A stretch of DNA of 64,000 bases from Caldovatus sediminis. Its GTDB lineage: Bacteria > Pseudomonadota > Alphaproteobacteria > Acetobacterales > Acetobacteraceae. The translations under genes and the position numbers were made by a program. The DNA lies in NCBI RefSeq assembly GCF_014644455.1, contig NZ_BMKS01000007.1, forward strand, positions 62,001-126,000, written 5' to 3'. Positions 1 to 8,374 of the stretch are shown here, piece by piece (position 1 is the stretch's first letter; each line of letters begins with the position of its first letter). The notes below the pieces were generated by a model. The model did no database searches and was not told the DNA's origin. It was given only the letters and a program-made list of their open reading frames with translations.

Positions 1-1172
1 GCGTGCCGGTGGTGCCGGGCCGCGCCGTCGCGGGCGCCGAGGACGCGGGCGTCGCCGCCGCCATGCTCGGCTTCCCGGTCGTGCTCAAGATCCTCAGTCC
101 CGACATCGCGCGGAAGACCGAGCATGGCGGCGTCGCGCTCGGCCTCTCCAGCGTCGCCGAGGTGGTGCGCGAGGCGCTGGCGATGCGCGAGCGGGTGCGC
201 GCGGCGCGGCCCGAGGCGCGGTTCGCGGGCTTCCTCGTGCAGCGCCAGGCCGCGCGGGCGCACGAGCTGCGCCTGCGCCTCGGCGAGGACGCCATGTTCG
301 GCCCCTGGATCGGCTTCGGGGCCGGCGGCACCGCCGCCGACCTGCTGGCCGACGAGGCCTTCGACCTGCCGCCGCTCAACCTCGCCCTGGCGCACGCGCT
401 GATCGCGCGCGCCCGCCGCACCGCGCGCCTGCTCGCCGGCCACCGCGACCATCCGGCGGCCGACCGCGGCGCGGTCGCCGCGGCGCTGGTGCGCCTGTCG
501 CAGATCGCGGTGGACTTCCCCGAGATCGCGACGCTCGGCGTCAACCCGCTGCTCGCGGACGCGCAGGGCGTGCTGGCGGTGGACGCCTCGCTCACCCTGC
601 GCCCAGCGGGCGCGCCGGGGGCGGTGCTCGCCATCGCGCCCTATCCGGCGGAGCTGGCGCGGCCCTGGCGCGCCCCGGACGGCACGGTGCTGACGGTCCG
701 CCCGATCCGGCCGGAGGACGCGGCGGCCCACGCCGAGGCCTTCCGCCGCCTGACGCCGGAGGATGTCCGCCGCCGCTTCTTCTCGGCGCTGAGGGAGCTG
801 CCGCCGGCGCAGATCGCGCGGCTGACGCAGATCGACTACGACCGCGAGATGGCCTTCATCGCGGTGGAGCGGCGCGAGGACGGCTCCGAGCGCACCGTCG
901 GCGTCGCCCGGCTGGTGCGCGAGATCGGCAGCCCGGCCGGCGAGGCGGAATTCGCGGTGATCGTGGACCCCGCCTGGCGGGGCCGCGGCCTGGCGCGGCA
1001 CCTGATGGAGCGGCTGATCGCCTGGGCGCGCGAGCAGGGCGTGACGGCGGTGGTCGGCCAGGTGCTGGCGGAGAACACGCCGATGCTCGGCTTCGTGCGC
1101 GCCCTCGGCTTCGCCGTCCGCCGCCTCCCGGGCGAGGAGGACGTGGTCGAGGCGCGGCTCGATCTCCGCTGA
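1..1172 (+). CDS. ATP-grasp/GNAT protein, PatZ-like acetyltransferase C-terminal part (partial)
   Basis: The gene is cut by the left window edge; only the C-terminal part of about 390 residues is present. Its first half reads as the ATP-grasp domain of NDP-forming acyl-CoA synthetases (LKILSPDIARKTEHGGV, then GFGAGGTAADLL). Its second half is a GNAT acetyltransferase with QIDYDREMAFIAV and the acetyl-CoA loop RGRGLA. This order (synthetase-like domains followed by GNAT) is that of PatZ/YfiQ protein lysine acetyltransferases, which acetylate and inactivate targets such as acetyl-CoA synthetase. The upstream CoA-binding domain, expected in this family, lies outside the window, so whether the synthetase half is catalytic cannot be judged. 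It faces the next gene convergently across 36 bp. Confidence 0.85.
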   Translation, partial: VPVVPGRAVAGAEDAGVAAAMLGFPVVLKILSPDIARKTEHGGVALGLSSVAEVVREALAMRERVRAARPEARFAGFLVQRQAARAHELRLRLGEDAMFGPWIGFGAGGTAADLLADEAFDLPPLNLALAHALIARARRTARLLAGHRDHPAADRGAVAAALVRLSQIAVDFPEIATLGVNPLLADAQGVLAVDASLTLRPAGAPGAVLAIAPYPAELARPWRAPDGTVLTVRPIRPEDAAAHAEAFRRLTPEDVRRRFFSALRELPPAQIARLTQIDYDREMAFIAVERREDGSERTVGVARLVREIGSPAGEAEFAVIVDPAWRGRGLARHLMERLIAWAREQGVTAVVGQVLAENTPMLGFVRALGFAVRRLPGEEDVVEARLDLR

Positions 1173-1208
1173 CGCGCGCGGGGCGGGCCGCGCCGGCCGA
1201 CCCCGCCC

Positions 1209-1781
1209 TCAGCGCCGCAGCCGCTCCGTCCAGTCCTTCAGCGCGACGAGCAGCGCGGCGATGAACTCGCGCGTCTTCTCGTCGGTCAGGCGGCCCTGGT
1301 CGTCGAAGCGCTGGTTGGCGCCCGCGATCATCACCTCCGGCCGGTTCAGCGGCAGGGCGTTGAGGAAGACGAACATCTGCCGCAGGTGGTACTGCGCCCG
1401 CGCCGTGCCGAGCGCGCCGGGGCTCGCGCCCATGATGGCGAGGGGCTTGCCGTCGAAGGGCTGCTCCGGCGGGCGGGAGGCCCAGTCGAGCGCGTTCTTC
1501 AGCACCCCCGGCACCGAGTAGTTGTATTCCGGCGTGACGATCAGCAGCGCGTCGGCGGCCTTGATCCGCGCCCGGAGGTCGGCGACCACGGGCGGGAAGC
1601 CCTGCTGCTTCACGTCCTCGTCATAGGGCGGGATGTCGCGGAGGCGGTCGAAGGTCTCGATCCGCATCCCGGCGGGCGCCAGCTCGACCGCCGCGCGCAG
1701 CGCCGCGGCGTTGTAGGAGCCCCGGCGCAGGCTGCCGGCGATGCCGAGAACGGTGATTCCTCCTCCGGTGTTTTCGCTCAT
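1209..1781 (-). CDS. NADPH-dependent FMN reductase family protein
   Basis: This 190-residue flavodoxin-fold protein has the phosphate-binding start ITVLGIAGSLRRGSYN and the family signature TPEYNYSVPGVLKNALDW near residue 80-100. The length and motifs match the ChrR/YieF type of soluble NAD(P)H:FMN oxidoreductases, which reduce quinones, chromate or other electrophiles by two-electron transfer. The true substrate cannot be read from the sequence. The ATG at 1781 is the first in-frame start before the conserved beta strand. The TPP-dependent enzyme gene upstream on the same strand ends at 1887, leaving about 105 bp that contain a strong hairpin, so the two are probably separate transcripts. 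Confidence 0.9.
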   Translation of the reverse strand: MSENTGGGITVLGIAGSLRRGSYNAAALRAAVELAPAGMRIETFDRLRDIPPYDEDVKQQGFPPVVADLRARIKAADALLIVTPEYNYSVPGVLKNALDWASRPPEQPFDGKPLAIMGASPGALGTARAQYHLRQMFVFLNALPLNRPEVMIAGANQRFDDQGRLTDEKTREFIAALLVALKDWTERLRR

Positions 1782-1867
1782 GCCGTTCGTCCTCCGTTCC
1801 AGGCGCGCCCTCGCGCGCCGCGCCCGGGTAGGTGGTGGAGCCCGGGCCGGCGTCCACCCTCCTCCCG

Positions 1868-1886
1868 GCCGCGCCGCCGGCGCGGC
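1868..1886 (-). terminator. Hairpin abutting the stop codon of the TPP enzyme gene
   Basis: GCCGCGCC (1868-1875), a 3-nt loop, then GGCGCGGC (1879-1886) form a perfect 8-bp stem. It directly follows the stop codon of the minus-strand gene that ends at 1887. No U tract follows. It is probably an intrinsic or processing hairpin. Confidence 0.5.
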
Positions 1887-3563
1887 TCACCCCGCCGCGT
1901 CCGGGGGCGCCGGCCTGTGGATGAAGCGCCAGGGATCGGCCTCGGAATCGCGCGGGATCTCGACCTCGATCAGCCAGGGCACCGCGTCGTCGCCGAGCGC
2001 GCGTTCCAGCACGGGCCGCAGCGCCTCGGGCGAGGCCACGCGGGCGGCGCGCGCGCCGAAGGAGTCGGCGAGGCGCACGAAGTCGGGATTGTGCAGGTCG
2101 GCGGCGACGACGCGGCCGCCGAACGCGGTCCGCTGGTCGCGCCGCACGTTGCCGTAGGCGCTGTTGTTGAACACCAGCGTCGTCAGGCCGATGCCGTGCT
2201 GCACCGCGGTCGCCAGCTCCTGCACCGCGAACAGGAACCCGCCGTCGCCGCAGACCGAGACCACCGGCCGGTCCGGATGCGCCACCTTGACGCCGAGCGC
2301 GGTCGGGAAGCCGGCGCCGAGCGTGCCCTGGTAGCCGGAGGAGACGTAGGTGCGCGGCTCGTGCACCGGGAAGCCGTACCAGGAGGCGAAGCCGATCTGC
2401 GTCAGCTCCTCGCAGAAGAAGCCGTCGCGCGGCAGCACCGCGCGGATCACCCGCAGGTAGTCGATCAGCGGCCGCACGGAGAGGATCTCGCGCGCCGCCC
2501 AGGCCTTGGCCTCCGCGATCGCCGCGCGCCGCCCGGCCGGCGGCCCGGCGTGGCCGGCGCGGCGCAGCGCCTCGGCGAGGCCGCGCGCGCCCTCCGCGGC
2601 GTCCGCCAGCACGGCGACATCGGCGGGCAGGCGGCGGAACTCCGCCGGGTCTATGTCGATGCGGATGGTCTTCAGGCCCGGCGGGCGCCAGGGCTCCCGC
2701 CCCGCCGGGTTCCAGCCCCAGCGCCAGCCCGGCACCTCCAGCCGCGTGCCGATGCCGAGGATCAGGTCGGTCGTGCGCCACAGGCGATAGGCCGCGGCGA
2801 TGGTCAGGCCGAGCGGGTGGTCGTCGTCCACCACCCCGCGCCCGCTGCGGAAGGAGACGACCGGCGCGCCCATGCGCTCGGCGAGCTCCAGCACCTCCGC
2901 CCCGGCGTGCTGCGCGCCGCCGCCGACGAAGATCATCGGCGCCCGCGCCGCGGCGACCAGCCGCGCCGCGCGGTCGAGCGCGTCGGTGTCGAGCGGCGGG
3001 CGCGGATGCGGCGGCAGCGGATCGAGCGGCGCGACCTCCGCCGTCTCGGTGAAGCGCTCCCAGGGCATCTCGAGCGCGGCGGGGCCCGGGCGGCCGGAGC
3101 CCATCTCCTGGAAGGCGCGCGCCACCAGATGCGGCGCCTGGGCCGGGTGCTCGATCCGCTCGGCCCATTTCACGAGGCCGCGCAGGGTGGCGAGCTGGTC
3201 CGGCATCTCGTGCAGGTGCCCGCGGCCGCGGCCGAGATAGGGGCCCGGCACCTGGCCCGTCAGGCAGAGCACCGGGGCGTTGCAGCCGAAGGCGGTGAGC
3301 AGCGCGGCCGCGGTGTTGAGCACCCCGGGGCCCGGCACCACCGCATAGGCGCTCGGCCGCCCCGTGGAGCGCGCATGGCCGAAGGCCATGTAGCCGCAGG
3401 CCTGCTCGTGCCGCGCCCCGATCACGCGCAGGCCGGGGGAGCGCGCGAAGGCGTCGAACAGCCCGTAGACCTGCGCGCCGGGCAGGCCGAAGACCGTGTC
3501 CACGCCGTGCCGGCGGAGCTGGGCCACGATCGCCTCGCCCCCGGTCATCCTCTCTGCCGCCAT
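1887..3563 (-). CDS. Thiamine pyrophosphate-dependent enzyme, acetolactate synthase large-subunit-like
   Basis: The 558-residue protein has the three-domain layout of the acetohydroxyacid synthase/benzoylformate decarboxylase family. The N-terminal pyrimidine-binding domain contains VFGLPGAQVYGLFDAF and the cofactor-activating Glu in RHEQACGYMA. A central domain follows (LILGIGTRLE), and then a C-terminal pyrophosphate domain with GDGGFLFAVQEL ending in the NN of VFNNSAYG. No small regulatory subunit gene is adjacent, and the neighbours are unrelated to branched-chain amino acid synthesis, so a catabolic decarboxylase or carboligase role is at least as likely as IlvB; the substrate is not resolved. 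It is divergent from the metallophosphoesterase gene, with 98 bp between the starts. Confidence 0.88.
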   Translation of the reverse strand: MAAERMTGGEAIVAQLRRHGVDTVFGLPGAQVYGLFDAFARSPGLRVIGARHEQACGYMAFGHARSTGRPSAYAVVPGPGVLNTAAALLTAFGCNAPVLCLTGQVPGPYLGRGRGHLHEMPDQLATLRGLVKWAERIEHPAQAPHLVARAFQEMGSGRPGPAALEMPWERFTETAEVAPLDPLPPHPRPPLDTDALDRAARLVAAARAPMIFVGGGAQHAGAEVLELAERMGAPVVSFRSGRGVVDDDHPLGLTIAAAYRLWRTTDLILGIGTRLEVPGWRWGWNPAGREPWRPPGLKTIRIDIDPAEFRRLPADVAVLADAAEGARGLAEALRRAGHAGPPAGRRAAIAEAKAWAAREILSVRPLIDYLRVIRAVLPRDGFFCEELTQIGFASWYGFPVHEPRTYVSSGYQGTLGAGFPTALGVKVAHPDRPVVSVCGDGGFLFAVQELATAVQHGIGLTTLVFNNSAYGNVRRDQRTAFGGRVVAADLHNPDFVRLADSFGARAARVASPEALRPVLERALGDDAVPWLIEVEIPRDSEADPWRFIHRPAPPDAAG

Positions 3564-3661
3564 CCCTCTGCGCCCCTTCCGCTGCCCGCGTCCCGCGCCA
3601 AGATGCCAGGGAAGCGGCGCCCCGGCACGGCCTGTCGTGGCCCGCTTCCGACCGGAGCCCG

Positions 3662-4411
3662 ATGCGGATCGCGCTGCTCGCCGACATCCACGCCAATCGC
3701 GAGGCGCTCGCCGCCTGCCTCGCGCATGCGGCGCGGCAGGGCGCGCGGCGCCTCGTCTTCCTCGGCGATCTCGTGGGCTACGGCGCCGACCCGTGCTGGG
3801 TGGTGGAGACGGTGCGGGCGCGCGTCGCCGGGGGCGAGGCGGTCGCGCTGCTCGGCAACCACGACGAGGCCGCGGTGTCGCCGCGCGGGCCGGTCGGGAT
3901 GAACCCGGCTGCCGCCGCCGCCATCGCCTGGACGCGCGGGCGGCTGGACGCGGAGGCCGCCGCCTTCCTCGCCTCCCTGCCCCTCGTGGTGGAAGAGGAG
4001 GACCGGCTCTACGTGCACGCCGACGCCTCCGCCCCGGCGCGCTGGCGCTACGTCGCCGGCACCGAGGCGGCGCGGCGCAGCCTGGCGGCCACCGCAGCGC
4101 GGATCACCCTCTGCGGCCATGTCCACGTGCCCGGGCTCTACGGCCTGACCGCGACGGACAAGCTGGTCGCCCACCGCCCGGCCGCCGGCGTGGCGGTGCC
4201 GCTGCTGCGGCCGCGGCGCTGGCTCGCCGTGCTCGGCGCCGTCGGCCAGCCGCGCGACGGCGATCCGAGCGCCTGCTACGGCCTGCTCGACACCGGGCGG
4301 TCGGAGCTCGCCTGGATGCGCGTGCCCTACGACGTGGCGACGGCGGCGGCGAAGATCCGCGCGGCCGGCCTGCCGGAGTCGCTCGCCGCGCGGCTCGAGC
4401 GGGGGCGGTAG
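3662..4411 (+). CDS. Metallophosphoesterase (calcineurin-like), probable partner of the downstream kinase
   Basis: The 249-residue protein carries the complete calcineurin-like metal site: D8-I-H10 near the N-terminus, GDLVGYG (D36), GNHD, the H of YVHAD, and GHVH. This family includes diadenosine tetraphosphatases, phosphodiesterases and PPP-type protein phosphatases; the motifs do not separate these. The stop codon is only 4 bp before the start of a Ser/Thr kinase-UspA gene on the same strand, so the two are almost certainly cotranscribed. A kinase/phosphatase pair is therefore a reasonable inference. No signal peptide is seen and the protein should be cytoplasmic. The ATG at 3662 lies directly before the conserved metal-binding strand. 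Confidence 0.88.
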   Translation: MRIALLADIHANREALAACLAHAARQGARRLVFLGDLVGYGADPCWVVETVRARVAGGEAVALLGNHDEAAVSPRGPVGMNPAAAAAIAWTRGRLDAEAAAFLASLPLVVEEEDRLYVHADASAPARWRYVAGTEAARRSLAATAARITLCGHVHVPGLYGLTATDKLVAHRPAAGVAVPLLRPRRWLAVLGAVGQPRDGDPSACYGLLDTGRSELAWMRVPYDVATAAAKIRAAGLPESLAARLERGR

Positions 4412-4415
4412 GGGG

Positions 4416-5837
4416 ATGCCGGGGCGTCCGCGCGTCGTCGCCGGCGCGACCATCGACGGCTTCACCATCGGCGCGCAGATCCACGCCGGCGGCATGGCGA
4501 CGCTCTGGGAGGCGACGCATCCGGACCACCCCGGCCGGCCGCTGCTGATGAAGGTGCCGCGCCTGCGCGAGGGCGAGGACCCGGCGGCGATCGTCGGCTT
4601 CGAGATGGAGCAGATGATCCTGCCGCGCCTCTCGGGCCCCCACGTGCCCCGCTTCGTCGCCGCCGCGGGCTTCGAGCGGCAGCCCTACCTGGTGATGGAG
4701 CGCATCCTCGGCACCTCGCTCGCGGCGCGCCTGCCCTCGCTGCCGCTCGCCGCTGAGGAGGTCGCGGCGATCGGCGCGCGCGTGGCGGAGGCGCTGGACT
4801 CGCTGCACCGCCAGGCGGTCGTGCATCTCGACGTCAAGCCCTCGAACATCCTGTTCCGGCGCGGCACCGGCGAGGCGGTGCTGGTGGATTTCGGCCTGGC
4901 GCGCCACCGCCTGCTGCCCGACCTGCTGGAGGAGGAGTTCCGCCTGCCCTACGGCAGCGCACCCTACATGGCGCCGGAGCAGGCCATGGGCGTGCGCGGG
5001 GAGCCGCGCAGCGACCTCTTCGCCCTCGGCGCGGTCCTCTACCAGCTCAAGACCGGCATGCTGCCGTTCGGCGAACCGCAGGGCCTGAAGGCGGTGCGGC
5101 GCCGGATCTGGCGCGACCCGCTGCCGCCGCGCGCGCTCCGGCCCACCTGCCCGCCCTGGCTGCAGGAGATCATCCTGCGCTGCCTCGAGGTGGATCCGGC
5201 GCGCCGCCACCCGACTGCGGCGCAGCTCGCCTTCGACCTGCGCCACCCGGACCAGGTCGCGCTCTCGCCTCGGGCGGAAAAGCGCGGGCGCGACGGCTGG
5301 ACCGCCGTGCTGCGGCGGCGCTTCGACCCGAAGGCGCGGCCCGTGTTCCGGCGCCCGGCCGAGGAGGCCGACGCGGTGCACGCGCCGATCGTCGCCGTCG
5401 CCGTGGACGTCGCCGAGCAGAGCGCCGCCATGGCGCAGGTGCTGCGCGCCGGGCTCGGCCCCATCATGGCCTCGCTGCCGGGGGCGCGGGTCGCCTGCAT
5501 CAACGTGCTCGATCTGCGCCGCGCCGCGCCGGAGGAGGGCGAGAACCGGCACGTGCAGCGGCTGGTGGCGCTGCGCCACTGGGCGGCGCCGCTCGGCCTG
5601 CCGGAGGGACGGATCACCTACCACGTGCTGGAGGCGGCGGACCCGGCGCAGGCGCTGATCGAATACGCGACGGCGAACCGGGTGGACCACATCGTCATGG
5701 GCGCGCGGGCGGATTCCTTGCGTCGCCGGCTGCTCGGCAGCGTCTCCGCCGGCGTCGCGGCGCACGCGCCGTGCACGGTGACGGTGGTGCGCCCGCGCGG
5801 CGTGAACGCGGGCGGCGCCGAGCCGGGCCGGGCGTGA
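4416..5837 (+). CDS. Serine/threonine protein kinase fused to a UspA domain
   Basis: Residues about 15-285 form a Hanks-type kinase: glycine loop GAQIHAGGM (19-27), ATP-anchoring K46, catalytic HLDVKPSN (H137, D139, with L in place of R of HRD), DFG at 158-160, and YMAPEQ. After a linker, residues about 320-465 form a universal stress protein domain ending in MGARADSLRRRLLGSVS, which has the spacing of ATP-binding UspA proteins. No membrane segment is evident, unlike PknB-type receptor kinases, so it is predicted soluble. The fusion suggests that nucleotide or stress state sensed by UspA controls phosphorylation. It follows the metallophosphoesterase by 4 bp, giving a probable kinase-phosphatase operon. 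Substrates are unknown. Confidence 0.92.
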   Translation: MPGRPRVVAGATIDGFTIGAQIHAGGMATLWEATHPDHPGRPLLMKVPRLREGEDPAAIVGFEMEQMILPRLSGPHVPRFVAAAGFERQPYLVMERILGTSLAARLPSLPLAAEEVAAIGARVAEALDSLHRQAVVHLDVKPSNILFRRGTGEAVLVDFGLARHRLLPDLLEEEFRLPYGSAPYMAPEQAMGVRGEPRSDLFALGAVLYQLKTGMLPFGEPQGLKAVRRRIWRDPLPPRALRPTCPPWLQEIILRCLEVDPARRHPTAAQLAFDLRHPDQVALSPRAEKRGRDGWTAVLRRRFDPKARPVFRRPAEEADAVHAPIVAVAVDVAEQSAAMAQVLRAGLGPIMASLPGARVACINVLDLRRAAPEEGENRHVQRLVALRHWAAPLGLPEGRITYHVLEAADPAQALIEYATANRVDHIVMGARADSLRRRLLGSVSAGVAAHAPCTVTVVRPRGVNAGGAEPGRA

Positions 5838-5895
5838 CGCGCGGCGCTGCCCGCCGCGCGGTGGAGAACCGCGCGGGGGTCTTCGCGCCCCGCGC

Positions 5896-5924
5896 TTGAC
5901 CTTCGCGTCGCCCGCCCCGATGGT
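5896..5924 (+). promoter_or_regulatory. Candidate sigma70 promoter for the thioesterase gene
   Basis: TTGACC (5896-5901), 17 nt, then GATGGT (5919-5924), about 55 nt before the chosen start at 5980. The -35 element argues against translation beginning at the upstream TTG at 5896. Confidence 0.45.
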
Positions 5925-5979
5925 CCCGGCCCGAAGGACGCCGGAGCATCGGCGTCTCCCAGCACCCGACGGGATGCCG

Positions 5980-6480
5980 ATGACCGTTCCGCACGCGTCG
6001 GCGCAGCGCCGCGCCGACACCGATGCCTCCCCCGTGCCCGAGGGGTTCGCGCCACGCCCGGTGGGCGGCGGATTCCTGCAGGGCGTCGGGCCGATCTACG
6101 CCAGGCGCGGGGAGGGGGAGCGGTGCGTGCGCTACGGCTTCCTGGTCGGCCGCCAGCACTGCAATCCCATGGACATCTGCCACGGCGGCATGCTCGCCAC
6201 CCTCGCCGACGTCGTGCTCGGCCTCGAGGGCGTGCGGCAGGCGGGCGGCAGGGGCCACTTCACGACGGTCAGCCTGACGACCGATTTCCTTGCCCCCGTG
6301 CCGCTCGGCGCCTGGGTCGAGGCCGAGGCCGAGCTGCTCTCGCGCGGCCGGTCCATGCTGTTCGTGCAGGGCCTCTTCACCGTCGGCGGGGCGCCCGTGC
6401 TGCGCGCGAGCGGCGTGTTCCGCCTGCCGTCGCCGCTCCCCGCGAACGGCGAGGCGGGCGCCGCCACGGGCCGGCGATGA
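5980..6480 (+). CDS. PaaI-family thioesterase (hotdog fold)
   Basis: This is a hotdog-fold protein of about 166 residues. It contains the acyl-CoA thioesterase signature around NPMDICHGGMLATLADV, where the HGG follows the conserved Asn and the Asp/Glu lies in the central helix, then TVSLTTDFLAPVPLGAWVEAEAEL. Members hydrolyse medium-chain or aromatic acyl-CoAs such as phenylacetyl-CoA derivatives. The open frame extends up to 5896, but a -35 box lies there. I chose the ATG at 5980 because GGGA precedes it by 6 nt; ATG 5974 is an alternative. The stop codon overlaps the ATG of the next gene (ATGA at 6477), implying translational coupling. The physiological substrate cannot be inferred. Confidence 0.85.
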   Translation: MTVPHASAQRRADTDASPVPEGFAPRPVGGGFLQGVGPIYARRGEGERCVRYGFLVGRQHCNPMDICHGGMLATLADVVLGLEGVRQAGGRGHFTTVSLTTDFLAPVPLGAWVEAEAELLSRGRSMLFVQGLFTVGGAPVLRASGVFRLPSPLPANGEAGAATGRR

Positions 6481-7118
6481 GGCGGTCTCCGGACGCGGGC
6501 GGCGCGGCCTCGCCGCCGCCGGGCCCGACGCCCTCCCCCCGGCCGCCGATCCGACTGGTCGTCGCCGCCGGGCTGCACGGCGCCTTCCTCCTCGCCCGCG
6601 GGCGGCCGGAGGGGCTCGCCTTCGTCGAGGGGACGCCGGCGGGGGCGCTGCGCAGCTTCTGGGCGGCGGCGATCTGCCTACCGGCCTATCTGGCGCTGCG
6701 CCTCTTCGCCTGGGGGATGCAGGGCGGTCCGCCGGGCGGCGGGCTCGGCCGGGCCCTGGCGGTGGCGCTGATCGGCGGCGTCTGCGCCTGGGCCGGCTTC
6801 GCCCTGGTCTCGCAGATCCTGGCCGAGGCGGTGGGCCGCGCCCGCGCCTGGCCGCGCTTCCTCGCGGCGTGGAACTGGACCGGCGTGGCGCAGCACCTGG
6901 CCCTGCTCGCCGCCGCGGTGCCGGCCGCGGTCGGGATGCCGGTGCCGGTGGCCTGCGCGGCCGGCCTCGCGGCGCTCGGCTACGCGCTGTGGCTGGAGTG
7001 GTTCGTCGCCCGCACCGCGCTCGGGCTCTCGGCGTCGGACGCGGCGGGGTTCGTGCTGCTCAACCTCGCGCTCGGCCTGTTCCTGCACGGGCTCGGCGAG
7101 CACCTGACGGGCGGATAG
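6477..7118 (+). CDS. Hypothetical integral membrane protein, translationally coupled to the thioesterase
   Basis: This is a protein of about 213 residues starting at the ATG that overlaps the preceding stop codon. After a proline-rich N-terminus of some 25 residues there are about five hydrophobic segments: around LVVAAGLHGAFLLA, AAAICLPAYLALRLF, LAVALIGGVCAWAGFALV, LALLAAAVPAAVGMPVPVA and AAGFVLLNLALGLFL. I do not recognise a named family. Longer readings starting at 6123 overlap the thioesterase and lack its codon pattern. Coupling to a hotdog thioesterase suggests a linked expression level rather than a shared pathway. The downstream gap to the convergent TctC gene is 110 bp. Confidence 0.75.
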   Translation: MRRSPDAGGAASPPPGPTPSPRPPIRLVVAAGLHGAFLLARGRPEGLAFVEGTPAGALRSFWAAAICLPAYLALRLFAWGMQGGPPGGGLGRALAVALIGGVCAWAGFALVSQILAEAVGRARAWPRFLAAWNWTGVAQHLALLAAAVPAAVGMPVPVACAAGLAALGYALWLEWFVARTALGLSASDAAGFVLLNLALGLFLHGLGEHLTGG

Positions 7119-7228
7119 GCGAGGCGATAACGACGGCGGCGCGCAGGGGGCAGGGCGACCGCACGGCCCGGCTTGGCGAACCATCCGCGAGGGCCGTTGC
7201 AGCGCGCGCCGCCGGGCGGGAAGCTGCC

Positions 7229-8221
7229 CTAGCTCGGCTGGATGCCGAGGCGGCGGATCAGGTCTCCCCAGCGCTGCAAGTCGTCGCGCATGACGCGGCC
7301 GAGGTGCTCCGGCCCGGGTTCCGGGATTTCCAGGCTCTGCCGGGCGAAGCGCTCGCGCAGCGCCGGCTCGGCGAGCACGCGCCGCAGGTCGGCGTCGAGC
7401 TTCGCCACCACCGGCGCCGGCAGCCCGGCCGGGCCGAGCATGGCGAACCAGGTGCCGACCTCGTAGCCCGGATGGCCGGACTCGGCGACGGTCGGCACCT
7501 CCGGCAGCGCGGGGGAGCGCTGCGGTCCGGTGGTCGCGAGCGCGCGCAGCCGCCCCGCCTGCACCGCGGGGACGGCGAGCACGGGGTTGTGGAACATCGC
7601 CTGCACCTGCCCGCCGAGCAGCGCGGTGTGCGCCGGCGCGGCGCCCTGGAAGGGCACGTGGGTGAAGCGGGCGCCGACGCGCAGTGCGAAGAGCTCGGCC
7701 GAGAGGTGGGTGGGCGTGCCGGTGCCTGCCGAGGTGATCGTCACCTCGCCCGGCCGGTCGCGCATCAGCGCCGCGAACTCGGCGAGGGTCCGCGCCGGCA
7801 CGGAGGGATGCACGACGACGACGAGGCTGTAGTAGGCGACCAGCGAGACCGGCGTGAAGTCGCGGATCGGGTCGTAGGGCAGGCTGCGGTAGAGCGCCAC
7901 GTTCTGCACGTGCGAGGAGGCGCAGAGCAGCAGGGTGTGGCCGTCCGGCGCGCTGCGCGCGACGTGCTCGGCGCCGATGTTGCCGCCCGCGCCGGCGCGG
8001 TTCTCCACCACCGCCGGCTGGCCCCAGATCTCGGCGAGGCGCTCGCCGAGGCTGCGCGCGATCACGTCGGCCGGACCGCCGGGCGCGAAGGGGACGACGA
8101 CGCGCACCGGGCGCGCCGGCCAGCCCGGGGCCGGCTGCTGCGCGGGGGCGGGATTGCGCTGCGGCAGGAGGGCGGCTGCGCCGAGCGTTGCGAGCACGGC
8201 GCGGCGGCGGAGGTGCGGCAT
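7229..8221 (-). CDS. TctC/Bug-family tripartite tricarboxylate transporter receptor (orphan)
   Basis: This 330-residue periplasmic solute-binding protein has a Tat-like or Sec signal (RRRAVLATLGAAALL, then a cleavage region ending AQQ). The Bug-family start follows: WPARPVRVVVPFAPGGPADVIARSL and VVENRAGAGGNIGAEHVARS. Later features are the conserved SAGTGTPTHLSAELF, FQGAAPAHTALLGGQVQAMF and LPEVPTVAESG regions. Bug receptors capture carboxylates or related small molecules for TctAB permeases. No TctA or TctB gene lies in the window, as is common for expanded orphan Bug genes. The ligand is unknown. I used the ATG at 8221; a longer reading would run into the divergent SDR promoter region. Confidence 0.93.
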   Translation of the reverse strand: MPHLRRRAVLATLGAAALLPQRNPAPAQQPAPGWPARPVRVVVPFAPGGPADVIARSLGERLAEIWGQPAVVENRAGAGGNIGAEHVARSAPDGHTLLLCASSHVQNVALYRSLPYDPIRDFTPVSLVAYYSLVVVVHPSVPARTLAEFAALMRDRPGEVTITSAGTGTPTHLSAELFALRVGARFTHVPFQGAAPAHTALLGGQVQAMFHNPVLAVPAVQAGRLRALATTGPQRSPALPEVPTVAESGHPGYEVGTWFAMLGPAGLPAPVVAKLDADLRRVLAEPALRERFARQSLEIPEPGPEHLGRVMRDDLQRWGDLIRRLGIQPS

Positions 8222-8317
8222 GGCGGACGGGTCCTCCCTCGGTCCGGCGTGCTTCCCGCGCCGGTCGCCGGGCGGCGATGGTGGGCCACGCCGCGGCGCG
8301 GCGCAACCGCGGGCGCA

Positions 8318-8347
8318 TTGACAGGGCGGGGCCGGCGCGGCGCTACT
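8318..8347 (+). promoter_or_regulatory. Candidate sigma70 promoter for the SDR gene
   Basis: A perfect -35 TTGACA (8318-8323) is followed after 18 nt by GCTACT (8342-8347), 27 nt before the ATG at 8375. It lies between the divergent TctC and SDR genes. Confidence 0.55.
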
Positions 8348-8374
8348 GGCGCCGGATCGGGGAGGGACGGTGCG

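Noticed and set aside
1386-3902. Plus-strand open frame of about 840 codons opposite the FMN reductase and TPP enzyme genes
   Set aside because: The opposite-strand proteins have full catalytic motifs, while this frame has none.
7229-8221. Complete tripartite tricarboxylate transporter
   Set aside because: Only the receptor is present; no TctA or TctB gene is in the window.
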